Shown here one piece after another: positions 25,653-37,959 of a stretch of DNA of 64,000 nucleotides. Every line of letters begins with the position of its first letter. Position 1 is the stretch's first letter. Under the pieces are notes generated by a model. It saw only the letters and a list, made by a program, of their open reading frames with translations, ran no database searches and was not told the DNA's origin. This stretch comes from Cerrena zonata (Eukaryota > Basidiomycota > Agaricomycetes > Polyporales > Cerrenaceae), in the NCBI GenBank assembly GCA_038087015.1, contig JASBNA010000093.1, positions 60,867-124,866 of the forward strand. Reading direction: 5' to 3'. Made by a program: the position numbers and the translations under genes.

Positions 25653-26702
25653 ATGGAATCTCTGAACATGAACATCCTCGCGAACTCCCTTCCGAACTCC
25701 AATCTTGCAAATGCTGAAGCGGAATTGACCAACAACTTCAAAGGTTTTACTTTTTCTTCCTGGCACTTTGTTTCAAAACTAATTATGGTCTTCAACTCCT
25801 ATAGCTGCTGCACTCAGCCTGACGACTCTTTACAAGACCTCCAAGAAGACTTCGAAACGAGCTTATAATGCCGGGTACTCCGCCGCTTGCCACGATCTAC
25901 TCCTCATGATTCAGCAGGGCGTCTCGGCAGGCGAGTCGAGTGAAGGTGGAGGTGGGATGACTATCGGGCGTATCATGGACTACATCGAAGCCCGACTCGA
26001 GGCCATAAGATCTCAAGAAGAAGAGGAGGACGAGGATGAAGAGAGGGAGAGGGCCAAAGTGACCACTGCCCCTGTACGGCCAGTGAACGCACCGAAGGGC
26101 CCGCTGCCACAAGCGGTGGCTGCTCTCAGGTCGAAAGAACAAGTGCGTTATCTTGCTCTCTGATTCAGGCTGTTCTGACATTATCTCTATTTTCGTAGCA
26201 ACAACAACCTTTTTCGGCACCTTTGACACCCCGTACGCATGGGAATATGCCCGCTACTCCTACATCGCCTTCACCATTCCGACCAAGCTCCGCACCTACA
26301 CTACCATCGTCTAATTTGCAGCGCGCAATGAAGTCTAGACTATCAGCAACTAATACTCCTCAGAAAGATATTTCTCTGTTTTCGCCTAACCCATCGACGT
26401 CTTTCAACCCTGATGCAGCAGATCGAGAGCCGACAATCGCTTCTCCTGTCGCCATCTACCCTCCTATATCGATGTCGCCAACGGAATTTCCATTGACAGA
26501 GATCTCGACCGGCATGAAACGTCCTAGACACGCTGCCATGATGCTTGATGCCGCTTCAGGCATATCTCCGGGTACTGCGCGAAGAAGGTCGAAAAGTCAT
26601 CGAGGCATTATGAATCTTCAGGATCAGAATCAGAGTCAAGTTAGTGAAGAGATGGATATTGAGGAGGAGGGTAGGGAGCGTAAACGAGTCGCACGTCGGT
26701 AG
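25653..26702 (+). CDS. Conserved hypothetical protein, possibly HAPSTR1/C16orf72-like
   Basis: Three exons (25653-25743, 25805-26142, 26199-26702) join in frame and give a complete 310-residue protein. The N-terminal part is predicted helical: NNFKAAALSLTTLYK, then RAYNAGYSAACHDLLLMIQQG, then GRIMDYIEARLEAIR. The helical pair with TLYK and GY--A--DLL resembles the small eukaryotic family of human C16orf72/HAPSTR1 (UPF0472), a stress-response factor working with a HECT ubiquitin ligase. That link is from memory and needs a profile search. An acidic patch (EEEEDEDEE) and a long Pro/Ser/Thr-rich disordered tail follow. The tail ends in a basic cluster (RERKRVARR) that could act as a nuclear signal. 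Reading frame and splice sites are clean. Confidence 0.6.
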
Positions 26703-27109
26703 GTGTTGGTGGTTCAGTATGGTTTATTGCACATATGGCATGCCCCCATCATTTCGGTTTTTCATGAACTCATGATTTAAGCTATTCATTCGTTCATTCC
26801 TGTACTTTGTCGCTTCCTTTCATCTCTCTCACATACGCACCCCGCATCTCAACCGCATCTGTAGTATTCGCCCTCACCCAGCATCAATACCCCTCTTTTC
26901 TCGCTTGTTTAGAGACTCGCGATGCCTCCTCTAACCTTTTTACAGTAGTAGTAGTCATTAGCTAACGTTCTGCAAATTGTATCTTTTACTCGATTTTTAT
27001 TTCCAGCTCTTCGGCTGGTCCACTTCCAAGTAAGCAATAATCATATGTTAGGTTTCGTAAGCGCGTGGTGTATATACTTGTTGAACCGGAACGGGAATGT
27101 TGCCTTGAC
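26703..27109. other. Intergenic region, pyrimidine-rich, upstream of VPS41
   Basis: No gene is seen. The sequence is rich in CT tracts with scattered TAG triplets and probably holds the 3' end of the previous gene and the promoter of the next. Confidence 0.4.
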
Positions 27110-30100
27110 ATGTCCACACCATCCGACTCTGATGTTTCTAGCACTCATTCAAATCATGATGAAGCAAAACACCTCGATCGTGTACTTTCGCATAGCCCAG
27201 AACCTATGAGCGAGCACGAGCTAGACGAGCAGGACGATACCCATGAGGCTAATTCGGTCAATGACGCGCGGTCGTCAGAAGTCACTGATAGTGAGGAGGA
27301 CGAAGAGGACGAAGAGGATGACGATGACGACGACGAGCCTGCACTAAAATACGAACGTTTGGGAGGTGTTGCACACGAGTTGTTCAAGAAAGATTCAGCC
27401 TCTGCACTTACATACTCGAATAAACGTCTCGTAAGTTGATCATTTGATTGCACGTCAAGCTGACTTGCGAATACTTTCTATTAAACTAGGCTTTAGGTAC
27501 ACATTCTGGCATTGTGCATGTTCTCGACCTGGCTGGTCAGAGGATCAAGTCTGTGAAGCCACATTCAGCGTCGATCATCGACATTTGCATGGATGAGACT
27601 GCGGACTTCATAGCTACGGCGTCCCTTGACGGTAAGTACGCGTTACGACGTTCAGTTGTATATCCACCAATGATTATTGGTACCAGGGCAGGTTGTTATT
27701 CATTCTCTCTCCACACCGGAGGTATACTCATTCGACATGCGACGTCCGATGCGTACCATTGCTCTCGAACCCAATTTTGCGAAATCAAGCTCAAGAGCGT
27801 TCATCTGTGGTGGGATGGCGGGGAACTTGGTCATGCACGAGAAGGGATGGTTGGGTCATAAAGAGACACTGTTACATTCTGGTGAAGGCCCCATTTGGCA
27901 GGCAAAGTGGCGAGGGAGGCTCATTGCGTGGGCGAATGACCTGGTAAGTCTGTTTTTGGCATGCCGAATTCACGTCTCTTAATTCTACAAACATAGGGAG
28001 TCAAGATTTACGACACAACGTCGCAAATGCGGATCATCTTCATTGACAGACCACCAGACAGCCCCCGCGCGGATTTATTCAAGTGCACACTACATTGGCA
28101 AGACAATTCCACCCTTCTGATTGCATGGGCGAACGAGATCAAGGTAGCGCGTATTCGGACTCGACCACGGACGGCCAATAGTCCAAAGACGAACTTACCT
28201 CCACTGATGGTAGAGGTCACTGCCGTATTTGAACTCGATTCCATGATTGCAGGCATTGTTCCCCATCCTCTTTCTCAGCCTTTGTGCTCTGTCCCTTCGC
28301 ACCAACCATCAACCAAAATTGTTTCTTCGCATGCCGCTCCATCTCTCACCTCATTCCTCATTCTTGCATATACCCCACAAGATACCTCACTATTAAGCGG
28401 AAACGAATTGGCTTCAACTCACGCTGAACAGGCCCGCAAAGCGGCAGAGCGCCCTGAATTACGCATTATATCTCGAGCGGGCGAAGAGCTCGCAGCTGAT
28501 GCGCTCTCCATCGCTGGTTACGAACGATGGGGATGCAATGACTACGTGTTGGTTGACATCCCTTCTGACACGGAGGAGCCCTTCTATGTCGTCTTGAGCC
28601 CTAGGGATGTGGTTATCGTTCGTCCAAGGGATTGGCAAGATCACGTAGCTTGGTTAGTCGAGAGAAAGCGGTACGAGGAGGCACTCGAGGAAATAGAGAG
28701 GAGACAAGCCTCTGGCGAGACCGCGTTGACGAAGGGAGAGGAGCAGATTGATCCAGTCGCAATCGGACAGAAGTATATCGAATACCTCGTCAGTGAAAGT
28801 ACGTCTTTTCAACTTCTATAAGTAATATCGCACTAAAATCGTGGGCTACAGGCGAATTTGTCAAGGCTGCGAGGCTCTGTCCCAAAGTGTGTGGGCAGAA
28901 TACGAAACGGTGGGAAGATTGGATATTCGTATTTGTTCAAAAACATCAGTTACAGGTACGTATTTGATAAGGTCGACTGGCTGCCTGCTTATCATGTACT
29001 CGTCAAACAGGCTATTATTCCATTTATTCCTACGGACTCTCCAACACTAGGCCATTTGGTATACGAGATGATCTTGGCCTATTTCCTTGCGCACGACCCG
29101 CAGGTGAATTTGCTTTTGTTTACTACATTCACATATTGATAGTATGCCTTCGTAGCTTTTGCTCAAGACTATTAAAGACTGGCCGAAGGGGATCTACGAT
29201 ATCTCGGCTGTCATTGTTGCCGTTCAAGCTGAACTCGATCGCGCCCCATCTTCTTCGTCCCCTAAGCGGACGTCTCCTAATGGCGCCATTCTTATGGAGT
29301 GTCTAGCTGAATTGTATGACACCTGTACTTTATTCGTGAACCTCCGCTAACTTGTCCTTAGGTATACGATGAATCGCCAACCCGGAAAAGCCCTCCCATA
29401 CTTTATCAGACTCCGCCGCTCAAACGTGTTCGACCTCATTCGCGATAATAACCTATTCACCGCGGTACAAGACCAGGTTATCCTTCTCGTCGATTTCGAT
29501 CAAGAACTTTGCGAGAAGCGTTGTAAAGAAGGCGGAGACAGCGGTCAAAGTACTCTGATTACGCTGTTGGTCGATCACATTCATTCAATACCCGTAGGCC
29601 CGATGCGTCTCCTGATCTCTCTGTTTCGTGTCTTGATGGAGAATTCTGCTAGATCGGTCGTGTTGTGCAACAACTGGAATCCCGACCGTACTATCTGTAC
29701 CTCTACCTGGACGCTTTGTTCACCAGGGATCCACACTTAACTTCAGATTTCGCCGATAAACAGGTTCGCCCTATATCGTCGTATAATGGGTTATACTGAT
29801 AGCTACACATTTTCAAGGTAAAATTATATGCCGAGTTTGCCTCGAGTCGACTTATCGACTTCCTCAGAGCAAGCAACTACTACAATCTAGAAACGGTGCG
29901 CTATAGTCCTTTTAGTGTTTCCATGTGGTTGACACTAGTTAGGCATATCGAATATGTGACGGTCTCGATTTCGTACCAGAAATGGTGTTCCTATTAGGCT
30001 GTATGGGGAATAACCGACAGGCGTTGACCCTGATTATCGAGCGATTGGGTGACGTCCATCGTGTAAGAGCGCCGTATGCTACTCCTTCGAACTCATGTTA

Positions 30101-30869
30101 AGCTGACACTCCATAGGCTATCGAGTTTGCCAAAGAACAGCATGATGATGATCTGTGGGAGGATCTCTTACGGTATTCCGAGTCAAGACCCAGTAAGCTG
30201 CTCCCTGTTGTATATGGACGTCACTTCTCATCGTTTTCGTCACCATTAGCATTCATCCGAGGCCTGCTTGAGAACGTGGGTGCGGAGATCGACCCAATAC
30301 GGCTTATTCGACGAATCAAGAATGGTCTTGAGATACCAGGACTGAAAGCTGCGCTTATCAAGATTCTACACGACTTTAACCTGCAACGATCTCTTCTGGA
30401 GGGTTGTCAAACCGTGCTGAACGGCGATTGCATAGACATAGTTAACACTCTCTACCGAGGGCAAGGCGCAGGGTTTTCCTTGAATGGTACGCAAGTCCAC
30501 ATCAATTTAGGAGAGAAAATGTGCATGACGATCTGTTCATTTTAGGCAAGACAAGATGTCCAATATGTTCGCTTCCACTCGTCCAGATGCCTCAATCACT
30601 TCTCTTATTGTATCTTTGCCGACATGTTGTTCATGCAACATGTGCAAACAAATCCGATTCGCCTTTTCCTCTACCTGATGATATTCTGATGAACCGGGAC
30701 TCCTCCGCGCGCCCTAGCATTAGCACAAGAATAGCAGTGTAAGTAAGAACTCTGTTGTTGTCATCCATAACTAATTATTGAATATGTTAGTACCTCAATG
30801 ATTCGAGCTAGGATGGATCATGGCTGTCCAGTTTGCCATCAACAGGATGAGGGCAGACATTTATTATGA
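27110..30869 (+). CDS. VPS41: Vps41, HOPS tethering complex subunit
   Basis: Required for fusion of late endosomes, AP-3 vesicles and autophagosomes with the vacuole. The ATG at 27110 opens an acidic, disordered leader with a run of Asp/Glu near residues 55-80. It is followed by KYERLGG and a WD40-like propeller (GTHSGIVHVLDLAGQ; ATASLDG-QVVIHSL; WANDLGVKIYDT). The middle and C-terminal exons encode a helical CHCR/clathrin-repeat region (NRQPGKALPYFIRLRR; FLLGCMGNNRQALTLII). A C-terminal RING-H2 finger has CPIC (about 30560), CRHVVHATC and CPVCH (about 30830). This order of acidic leader, propeller, CHCR and RING is diagnostic. At least twelve exons with consensus splice sites keep the frame; the first intron is 27431-27489. 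The stop is TGA at 30867-30869. Confidence 0.93.
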
Positions 30870-31142
30870 TTCATATACGTATATCATTGGTTAAATATAA
30901 GTATGCGTATATGATGGGACACAAGGTTTACAACAACTTGAGATATGCTCTGGAGACAATTCTTATATTGTTGCAACTGGCCGTTTCTTATCCTAACAAC
31001 CTGAACGTCAAGGGCGAGGAGGGATAAGCACAGACCCCTCCGTTCACACGTAACATTAAGCTTTCGAGCGTCCATTGGTTTATTGCTGTTGCTTGTATAC
31101 TAGGATCCTCTCAAAGATTCTTACGGTGACCTCCCCATCAAT

Positions 31143-34111
31143 ATGTCTCAGGTCAAGACCGAGCGTCGTCTTGATAATCCAAGAGATGTCTTTACCAAGA
31201 AGCCAGGCGACAAATTTGCATTTCGTGCGCGTGTACACCACATTCATCCTCTCAGTACGTCACCTTACGCTCTTAAAACAACTGCATTGACCTTTTTTTA
31301 CAAGTGCCAAGGTCGTCTTCATTATACTCCAGTACTAGGGCATCCTCACAGGAGACGATAATGCCGTGTCCGAGAATATGGTTCGTTAGGTGGAGGGTAT
31401 TAACCGCAAGTCTATCGTACTTGTTGAGGGGATCTAAGGACCAACTCAAACTAGTCAAGAGCACAACGATCCACGGAGTCGAAATCAAGATCGAAAAGGT
31501 ATTTTTTCGTAGTTGCACTAGATTAATCTTTATTCACATAGTATCTAGCTCTTGGTCGTTGCGGCTCCGATCTCCCACTTTCCATTCTGAGTGGATGGCC
31601 TTTCCCGTCCTCACGAACAGGATGGTCCCCGAGTGGGCGATCGTACTCGTCTTCAGGACCGTGTTCTCGATCTTCGTGTACGTCCACTTGTTTCGCTTTT
31701 ATTCAATCTTATTTCATCCATCTGCGCGTAGGTTCCTGCATCGCATGCGATATTTCAAATACACTCAGGCGTATTCAAAGTCGACTACTTGCGGCGACCT
31801 CCTTTCCTTGCGTAGAGCCCGCCGTTGGTAAAGCAAATGCGCATCGCTGCGGACGTGGAACCTATGTTTTTGAGATTGGCCCAGGTTTGTAATTTTCGAC
31901 TGCGTTGCTGCGGTAGGGCGGCGCCGATGTTCATGAGCCTTAGTGTTCCGTGCTGAGAACTCCAACAACCATCGCCATCTGACGGAACTCACCAGACTCG
32001 ATCTAGAGATGGCGTTCTCGAACCATTATGAAGAGGTTCTTGATGTCATCGACGCCATGTTCCGTGGTTTCCAAGAGCAATTCAGAGATCAGGTACGGCT
32101 CCGTTCTATTTTTGTGGCCTCTGTGAGTATACCTTGAGCGTAGATCGAGATCGTGAAACGATTCTTCCTTCATGGGGATCTCGTCCTCCCGGAACAGACT
32201 GTTCGGTTGCAGTACTCGGAAGGGATCAAGATGCTGCATGACCTTGGGTAGAAGGAAGAGGATGAAAGGGATATTACCGACGAGGACAATCTGGGTACGG
32301 CTTCGGAGAAGAAGCTCGGGCTGCTCGTCAAGGACAAGTACAATACAGATTACTACATCCACAGTAAGTGGGAGCGTATAGTCTTTCGGTGTTCATCTAA
32401 CATTTTTATAGACAGGTCCCTTCAGTGTTAGGCTATTTTATACTATGTCGGATCCCGAGAATGACGGGTTCTGTTCTCGCTACACGGTAACCTATTTACC
32501 GGCGACTTTTGTAGACATTCTCCGATTCTTTTCATATCTTTATTTGAGGCGAAGAGGTCCTTTCTGGTGGCCAACGTATTCATCATGCTCCGCTTCTCGA
32601 ACGACGTATGCTTAGCTGTGGTCTCGATCTAGATACCATGCGTCAACGGTTTCCGCTAGGGATGTCCTCCGGTATGTCGAAACTCGCTTTATGCGGTTGA
32701 TAGTTTGCTGACCTGTTACTTTATTAGCACGGTGGAGGAGGAGTTGGCCTAGAACTTGTCGTCATGCTCTTCCTGAAGCTCGGCGACAGTTGTTGGGCAA
32801 GTTTGTACCCTCGCGATCTTCGCTATGAACGGTCAAGATCTTGCTGAAGTATGGCTGTTGCTGCCGCTACCGTTTTACGCGGACTAGAGTCAAAGACGTT
32901 CAGTCCCAGTCAACCTCATGGTGAACTTGCACCCTTGGAGCATATGTTTCTGTTACATACAACATGTTGACTTCGTACTCTCTTAGCTTATCGCACGTTA
33001 CGGCGATGTGACGAATGTGTCGTGGATTGATCACGCCTGGACTGTTTGGCGTGATGAAACTACCGGCTCTGTTGTGGGTTACATTCCCTCGAACGGCTTT
33101 GCACTCGCGTTCGGCAATCGACTCTGCGAATCCAAGCAAATATCTCGCGTTGTCAAGTTTTTCTACAACACCTTAGCTCGGATAACGTCAACGTCAAACC
33201 TGTTTGGTGTTGTATTGACAAAGACACCGAGGGGTACCTCGCTGTGGAACTCGGGTGGAGCGCAGTCATTGCCGTTACAGAGGAGCGCCTGAACCCGATG
33301 GAGGTCCATCCTGCGAATAACGACAAGACGCTTAGACGGAAGATTCACCGAGCTCAATGGGATGGCGTCAAGGCGGTGCAGGTTGAAGGAAAGCTGGACG
33401 AGGAAATCAAGGGGAAGATCGAGGAGAGGTGCAACTTGAAGGAGTGGGCAGCGAATCGGAAGGGTGCTCAGATCCATTTGACAGGAGTTGGACCTTTCGA
33501 TGACATGGTACATCGCAAGTATTTCTATGCAGTAGACAAGAACGGAAATGTGAGTACACCTTATTCGACCTTTGATATCTTCTTCGACTGACAATTGGGT
33601 ACTAGATCTGCGCCCTTGTCGTTCTCGCTCAACTCGCTGCCATCCACGGTTTCCAAATCAAATGGGCCCTCGAGTTCCCTGGCGCACCTTTGGGAGCTAT
33701 CGAGTACATTCTTGCCAATGTGATGAAGAAACTCGGTGATGCTGGTGTCCGTTCTGCCACTTTCGGAGCTGGCGCGACAGGCAGTTTGCGTAGCATCGAT
33801 AATATTGGCGGCTTCAAAGTACGCACATTGGAGAAAACGTATAATGGAATCTCGCATACGTTCCATTTGACAAGTCAGGGCGATTTTCGGTCAAAGTTTG
33901 GAATCGAACAGGATCCTGTACGTGTTTCGTGTCTTTGTGTATCGCTTTTACCGTGAGGCTCATCTTGTATCTTTGATAGTTGTATATTTGTTATCCTAAA
34001 GGTGGCCTCGGTATGTTTTTTGTTGACAATCGGTTGTATATGGCTAATAGCCGTATCCTAGGCCTAAAAGGTATCGAGGTGATTATGGGTGTCCTCCAAA
34101 TGCCGAAATAG
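31143..34111 (+). pseudogene. AspRS-DUF2156 fusion (ergosteryl-aspartate synthase type), decayed
   Basis: The 5' half is a class II aspartyl-tRNA synthetase. MSQVKTERR and HHIHPLS lead the anticodon-binding domain. SENMVR-stop-VEGIN, GPRVGDRTRLQDRVLDLR, VFRAENSNNHRHLTE, DTDYYIH-PFSVRLFYTM and GGGGVGLELVVMLFL follow in order. The 3' half is a DUF2156/MprF-type aminoacyl-transferase domain (IARYGDVTNVSWID; VWCCIDKDTEGYL; QIHLTGVGPFDD; GFQIKWALEFPGAPLGAIEYI; LYICYPKGGLG). Fungal proteins with this fusion (ErdS) charge tRNA-Asp and pass Asp to ergosterol. The AspRS half has nonsense codons near 31340, 31376, 31425, 31590, 31788 and 32250. It has lost about 35 codons between IFQIHSG and VFKVDY, where the motif 2 region should be. 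Motif 3 reads GLEL instead of GLER. The DUF2156 half shows one 1-nt frameshift near 33180 and intact splice sites to its TAG at 34109-34111. Confidence 0.85.
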
Positions 34112-34393
34112 AAGATTCCACGTTGCTTTACTACTTGTATCCATTCATATCATTCACGCTGTTGTACTGCTACTTTGGTATATGTTGTGTTGTAGCATAG
34201 ATGTTGCTGTACTTAATAACAATATGTTCTTGCTAGTCGATCACTCGGAAATGGCTCGCATTGTGCTCAAAACAGATAAACAATTCTCGTCTTGCACAAA
34301 CATCGATTAACAAAAAAGGATATGCTTAGGTAATGAACACAAAGAACATTAAATTGGTACGTTACTCAGACCGAGTCCCCGAGAGCCGGAAAC

Positions 34394-36816
34394 ATGTCAA
34401 CTTCATCCTACCCTTTCGTCATTCTTCGGCGGGATGTCATACACAGGCCCCCAACGCAACAGTCTCACGACAACCATATGGAGGCTTTCACTGTACTCCG
34501 TACCCTCTCTTATGAAGTACCTAACACTGCCAAAACTGAAGATATCATTGCATGTGTGATTAACACAATCCACGAATACGACCAAGGGCTGAGCCCAGAC
34601 ACCCGACCTATTGTTGAACTATACCAAGTTAGAGAGCTGTCCAACTTGCAGCACATATCTATTCTGACGCTTGTCTTCACTACAGCTCGAACAGGAGCTA
34701 CAACCTTCTCCCAAGAACTGGATGTCACCCAAACGGGCTGAGGTGAAGAAATGGGCTGCAACTCTCACGCAAGATATACTTGAGAATTCCAATGAACTGT
34801 GTGTAGGCTCTGTTATGAAGAGCTTCGGGTTGAAGGTGTTGCCTCTGCTTGCGGTGTACTGTACGTGATAATATTTCCAATCAAGATCAGATTGAATCGT
34901 GCAACTAAATGGCCTCCGTATTAAATCCTCTGTAGCCGTAGCGACTGAACAGACAACATCGGCATCTTTGCCCGAGATCGATGAGGAATTCGGAGGTCCG
35001 TTGCTCGTTTCGCCTCTCGACATCATAATGCTTATTCGACCATAGGATCTGCATCTCGAAAGCGTCCGAGGCTAAGCGGCAGCCCTACGCGTATTGCTGA
35101 TCCCTCATGGCCGCGACTACTTCATTCAATGGAAGAAGATATACTGATGCACCGAAACACCTTTGCAATACACGCCTTCCTGTGGAAGAATAAGGATCAC
35201 TGGGATCAAATTATTGATACCGTGGAAGTAGATATCCCTGATCTAGCTTCGTCCGTCACCGTCTCCGATGATCCCACATCGTCGACATCAGTCAAAGCCA
35301 GATTTATCAAACTCGACCACGTTCCAGGCTTGAACTATAATATCAAATCCTGGCCATCAATGCCACGCTTTCTCATTCGCGAGGAATATGTTGAGCTCGA
35401 GCACTTTGTTGAGTCAGGCAAGCGCTTGGGACTCGTGGATACCCTCCTTCTTGGGCAACCGGGAATTGGTGTGTATATTATGTGTGATAATCTGATCTTC
35501 ACTCTGACACTTGCCCCAGGAAAGTCTATGTATCTGACCTACTGTCTTCTCAGAAGGCTTGCTGCCGGGAAAAGTACCATCCTTTCTCTTTCACCGAAAG
35601 CTCGCTATGTGTTTCTAGATCAGGGTGTCTATTGGATTCCTGATCATTCAGTCTTATCACTACAACAAGATTTGAATAGTGATAGCGACGGGCTTATCCT
35701 CTACGACATCAACAATGAGCAGGATCGTGCGATGGACACTAGTAAATTCCTGACTCGCTGGGACTCTATTTTGGCATCGTCACCAAGTGAACACCGCTTC
35801 AAGGCCTGGGCAAAGTTCAATATACAAACTGCCCGTAAATTTGTGATGAAAACTTGGGGCTGGTCGGAGGTCTACTTGTCTCGGTGAGTAAAGCTGTCTG
35901 TTGCCCCTACCAGATGCAGATTTGACTCTTATTTTGTTCTAGTGATGCGTCTAAAATACAACGTGGCCTGGATGAATGGCGCCGAGCATTCACCAACTTT
36001 GGAGGCTCTGTGAGACGCCTCTTTCACAACGTGGACAATGTGATTGAACGGAAAATTGATACGACAGTTCAACTTATTGATGGAAACCAGTTGCGAATCC
36101 TCTTGAGCGATGCATCGGTTTTCTTCAATTCGACTAGCCATGATATAATACAGATCAACCCTCTGTCATATTATGGCACTATAGATCGACAGGTGCCAGA
36201 TGGAACACTCATCTCTGGGTTCATATCTCACAAGCTTGTATTGAAGCGGAAGAAAGATCTTGCTGCTGCTTTTAGGGATAGCTTTTTGTCCTTATTGAAG
36301 AACCCTGGGACAGCTTTATGCGCAGGCATTCTCTTCAAACAGATGGCTCAACAATACATCTTCAACCACCAAGCCAACCCTTACCATTTTACCTCCCTTG
36401 TTGATTCAACTCAAAGGTTGCTTGTAGACCTGTCACATATTGATAGTGTGGAGTATTTTGACAAGTTTGTTTCTCCTAATTTTCTTTCCTCCAAGTATTA
36501 TCGCCCTATTTCCTCCACTTTTCCTGGTATTGACTCATTTGCTTTTGAGGTTAATGATCAAGGTGGGATTAAAGGGATGGTAGCTTTTCAATTCACAGTT
36601 TCATCATCTCATCCCATAGAGGTGAAATTTTTCAAAGAGATATGGCCTCTTATTTCTCAATATTTTGACTTTGTTAAATTTGTTTTTGTTGTTCCTAAGG
36701 AGACAGTCATTGCATTTCAACAGATCAAATTAGCAGCTGATTGCAGGGTTTGGACCCCAAGAATTCAGCAGTATGTCTTAGCTATTGATGCAGATGCAGA
36801 TAAATTCTGGGAGTAG
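34394..36816 (+). CDS. Crinkler/RHS-type P-loop NTPase with nuclease-like C-terminal domain
   Basis: Multi-exon gene. The first clear ATG is at 34394, but the first exons are uncertain. An NTPase block has Walker A GQPGIGKS split by an intron near 35468-35520, SILASSPSEHRF and a Walker B-like GLILYDINNE (about 35695). The last exon (35942-36816) is one long frame. It contains DSFAFEVN, then MVAFQFTVSSSHPIEV, which resembles the restriction-endonuclease-fold domain of CR effectors (Crinkler/RHS type), where an acidic residue precedes a Q-x-T strand. These proteins occur in fungi, oomycetes and trypanosomes. They are proposed to act on nucleic acids, as host-directed effectors or in genome conflict. 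No secretion signal is seen. No stop or frameshift is found in the last 1.7 kb, so the gene looks intact. The function is inferred from family resemblance only. Confidence 0.65.
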
Positions 36817-37959
36817 TTGATGTATTTCTATCTCAAATTCTATTTCTGCAATCACACTTTGCTTACAACTCAATTGAACACTTGTAATAGCCTTTCCAAT
36901 AGGTTTCACATGTTGGGTTTGTGAGGAGATTTTATGAGGCCATTTCATGGTACCAATTGTATCTATATCTGACAACTGCCTCTCCAGTTCTGACATAGTG
37001 GTAACAGCTGGGGAGCCTCAACTAGCATTCTTTCAGTTTTCATATCTGCAGAAAAACTGGAGGCAATCAAGAATACCTAACAGGTATTGCTGGACCCAAT
37101 AATGTCTGCTAAGTAAATGCAACTTGTATGCATACATCCTAAACTTTTTTGATATCCAAAAAGAATAGAAATGTCCAGAAATACAACATCAAAATCCACA
37201 AATGACCATCTTCCAACTCACTCTACATCACTCAACTGAAACCTCCAAATCTCTACCACTGTCTTCCCACTCTTCTTCACTGCAATTGCACACATTGACC
37301 TCATGAATGCTACCTTCTAAACACTTTCACTAAGATCACTCAACTCCCTCACATTCTTACATCTCCACTTTCCTCTCTCTGTCAGTTACATTCCAATAAG
37401 CTCCTCCCTTGGATCTCCCATATATTCTGCACTCCTCTTACTTTCCATGTTAATAACATCAGTGCTGTTTTGAATCTGGTTCTGAGGTGAGAATTGAAAT
37501 AATCAGACCTAACTATCATTTCCACCAGTGACTTGTTGGAATCTATGCTTGCCTGATAAGGAAGTGATTGTTGTGATTGTTACCCCGCCATGTGTTAAAG
37601 AGTGACTCAAACCAGGGAATAGATTGACCTGGGGAACACACAAATGCTCTGGAACACAATGAGAGCAGTTTGATTGAGAGGTAATTACAATACTTGCCTG
37701 GAATATAATAAGAGCAGTTAGAGAGCCCTGAAAGTGACCAGGCATACTAGATAGGAAGGAGAACTTGGCTATAGCCAATTTAAGTGCTGAAGGCTCAGCA
37801 ATAAGTGAAGAAATGCAAAACGAAACACAAGTCCACCCTGCATTAGGTGGAGCACTAAATACTGAAGCTAGAGTGAAGGGGAAAAGTGCTACTCGAAGCT
37901 GAGTGTCTACAGAGTCTGTTTATAAAGTCAAAAGATAGAATAGGTAAGGTGGAACATCA
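36817..37959. other. Intergenic boundary between gene-bearing DNA and the repeat block
   Basis: No gene is supported. Open frames here (for example 37509-37778, minus) show no domain. Base composition becomes more AT-rich from left to right toward the repeat at 37960. Confidence 0.4.
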
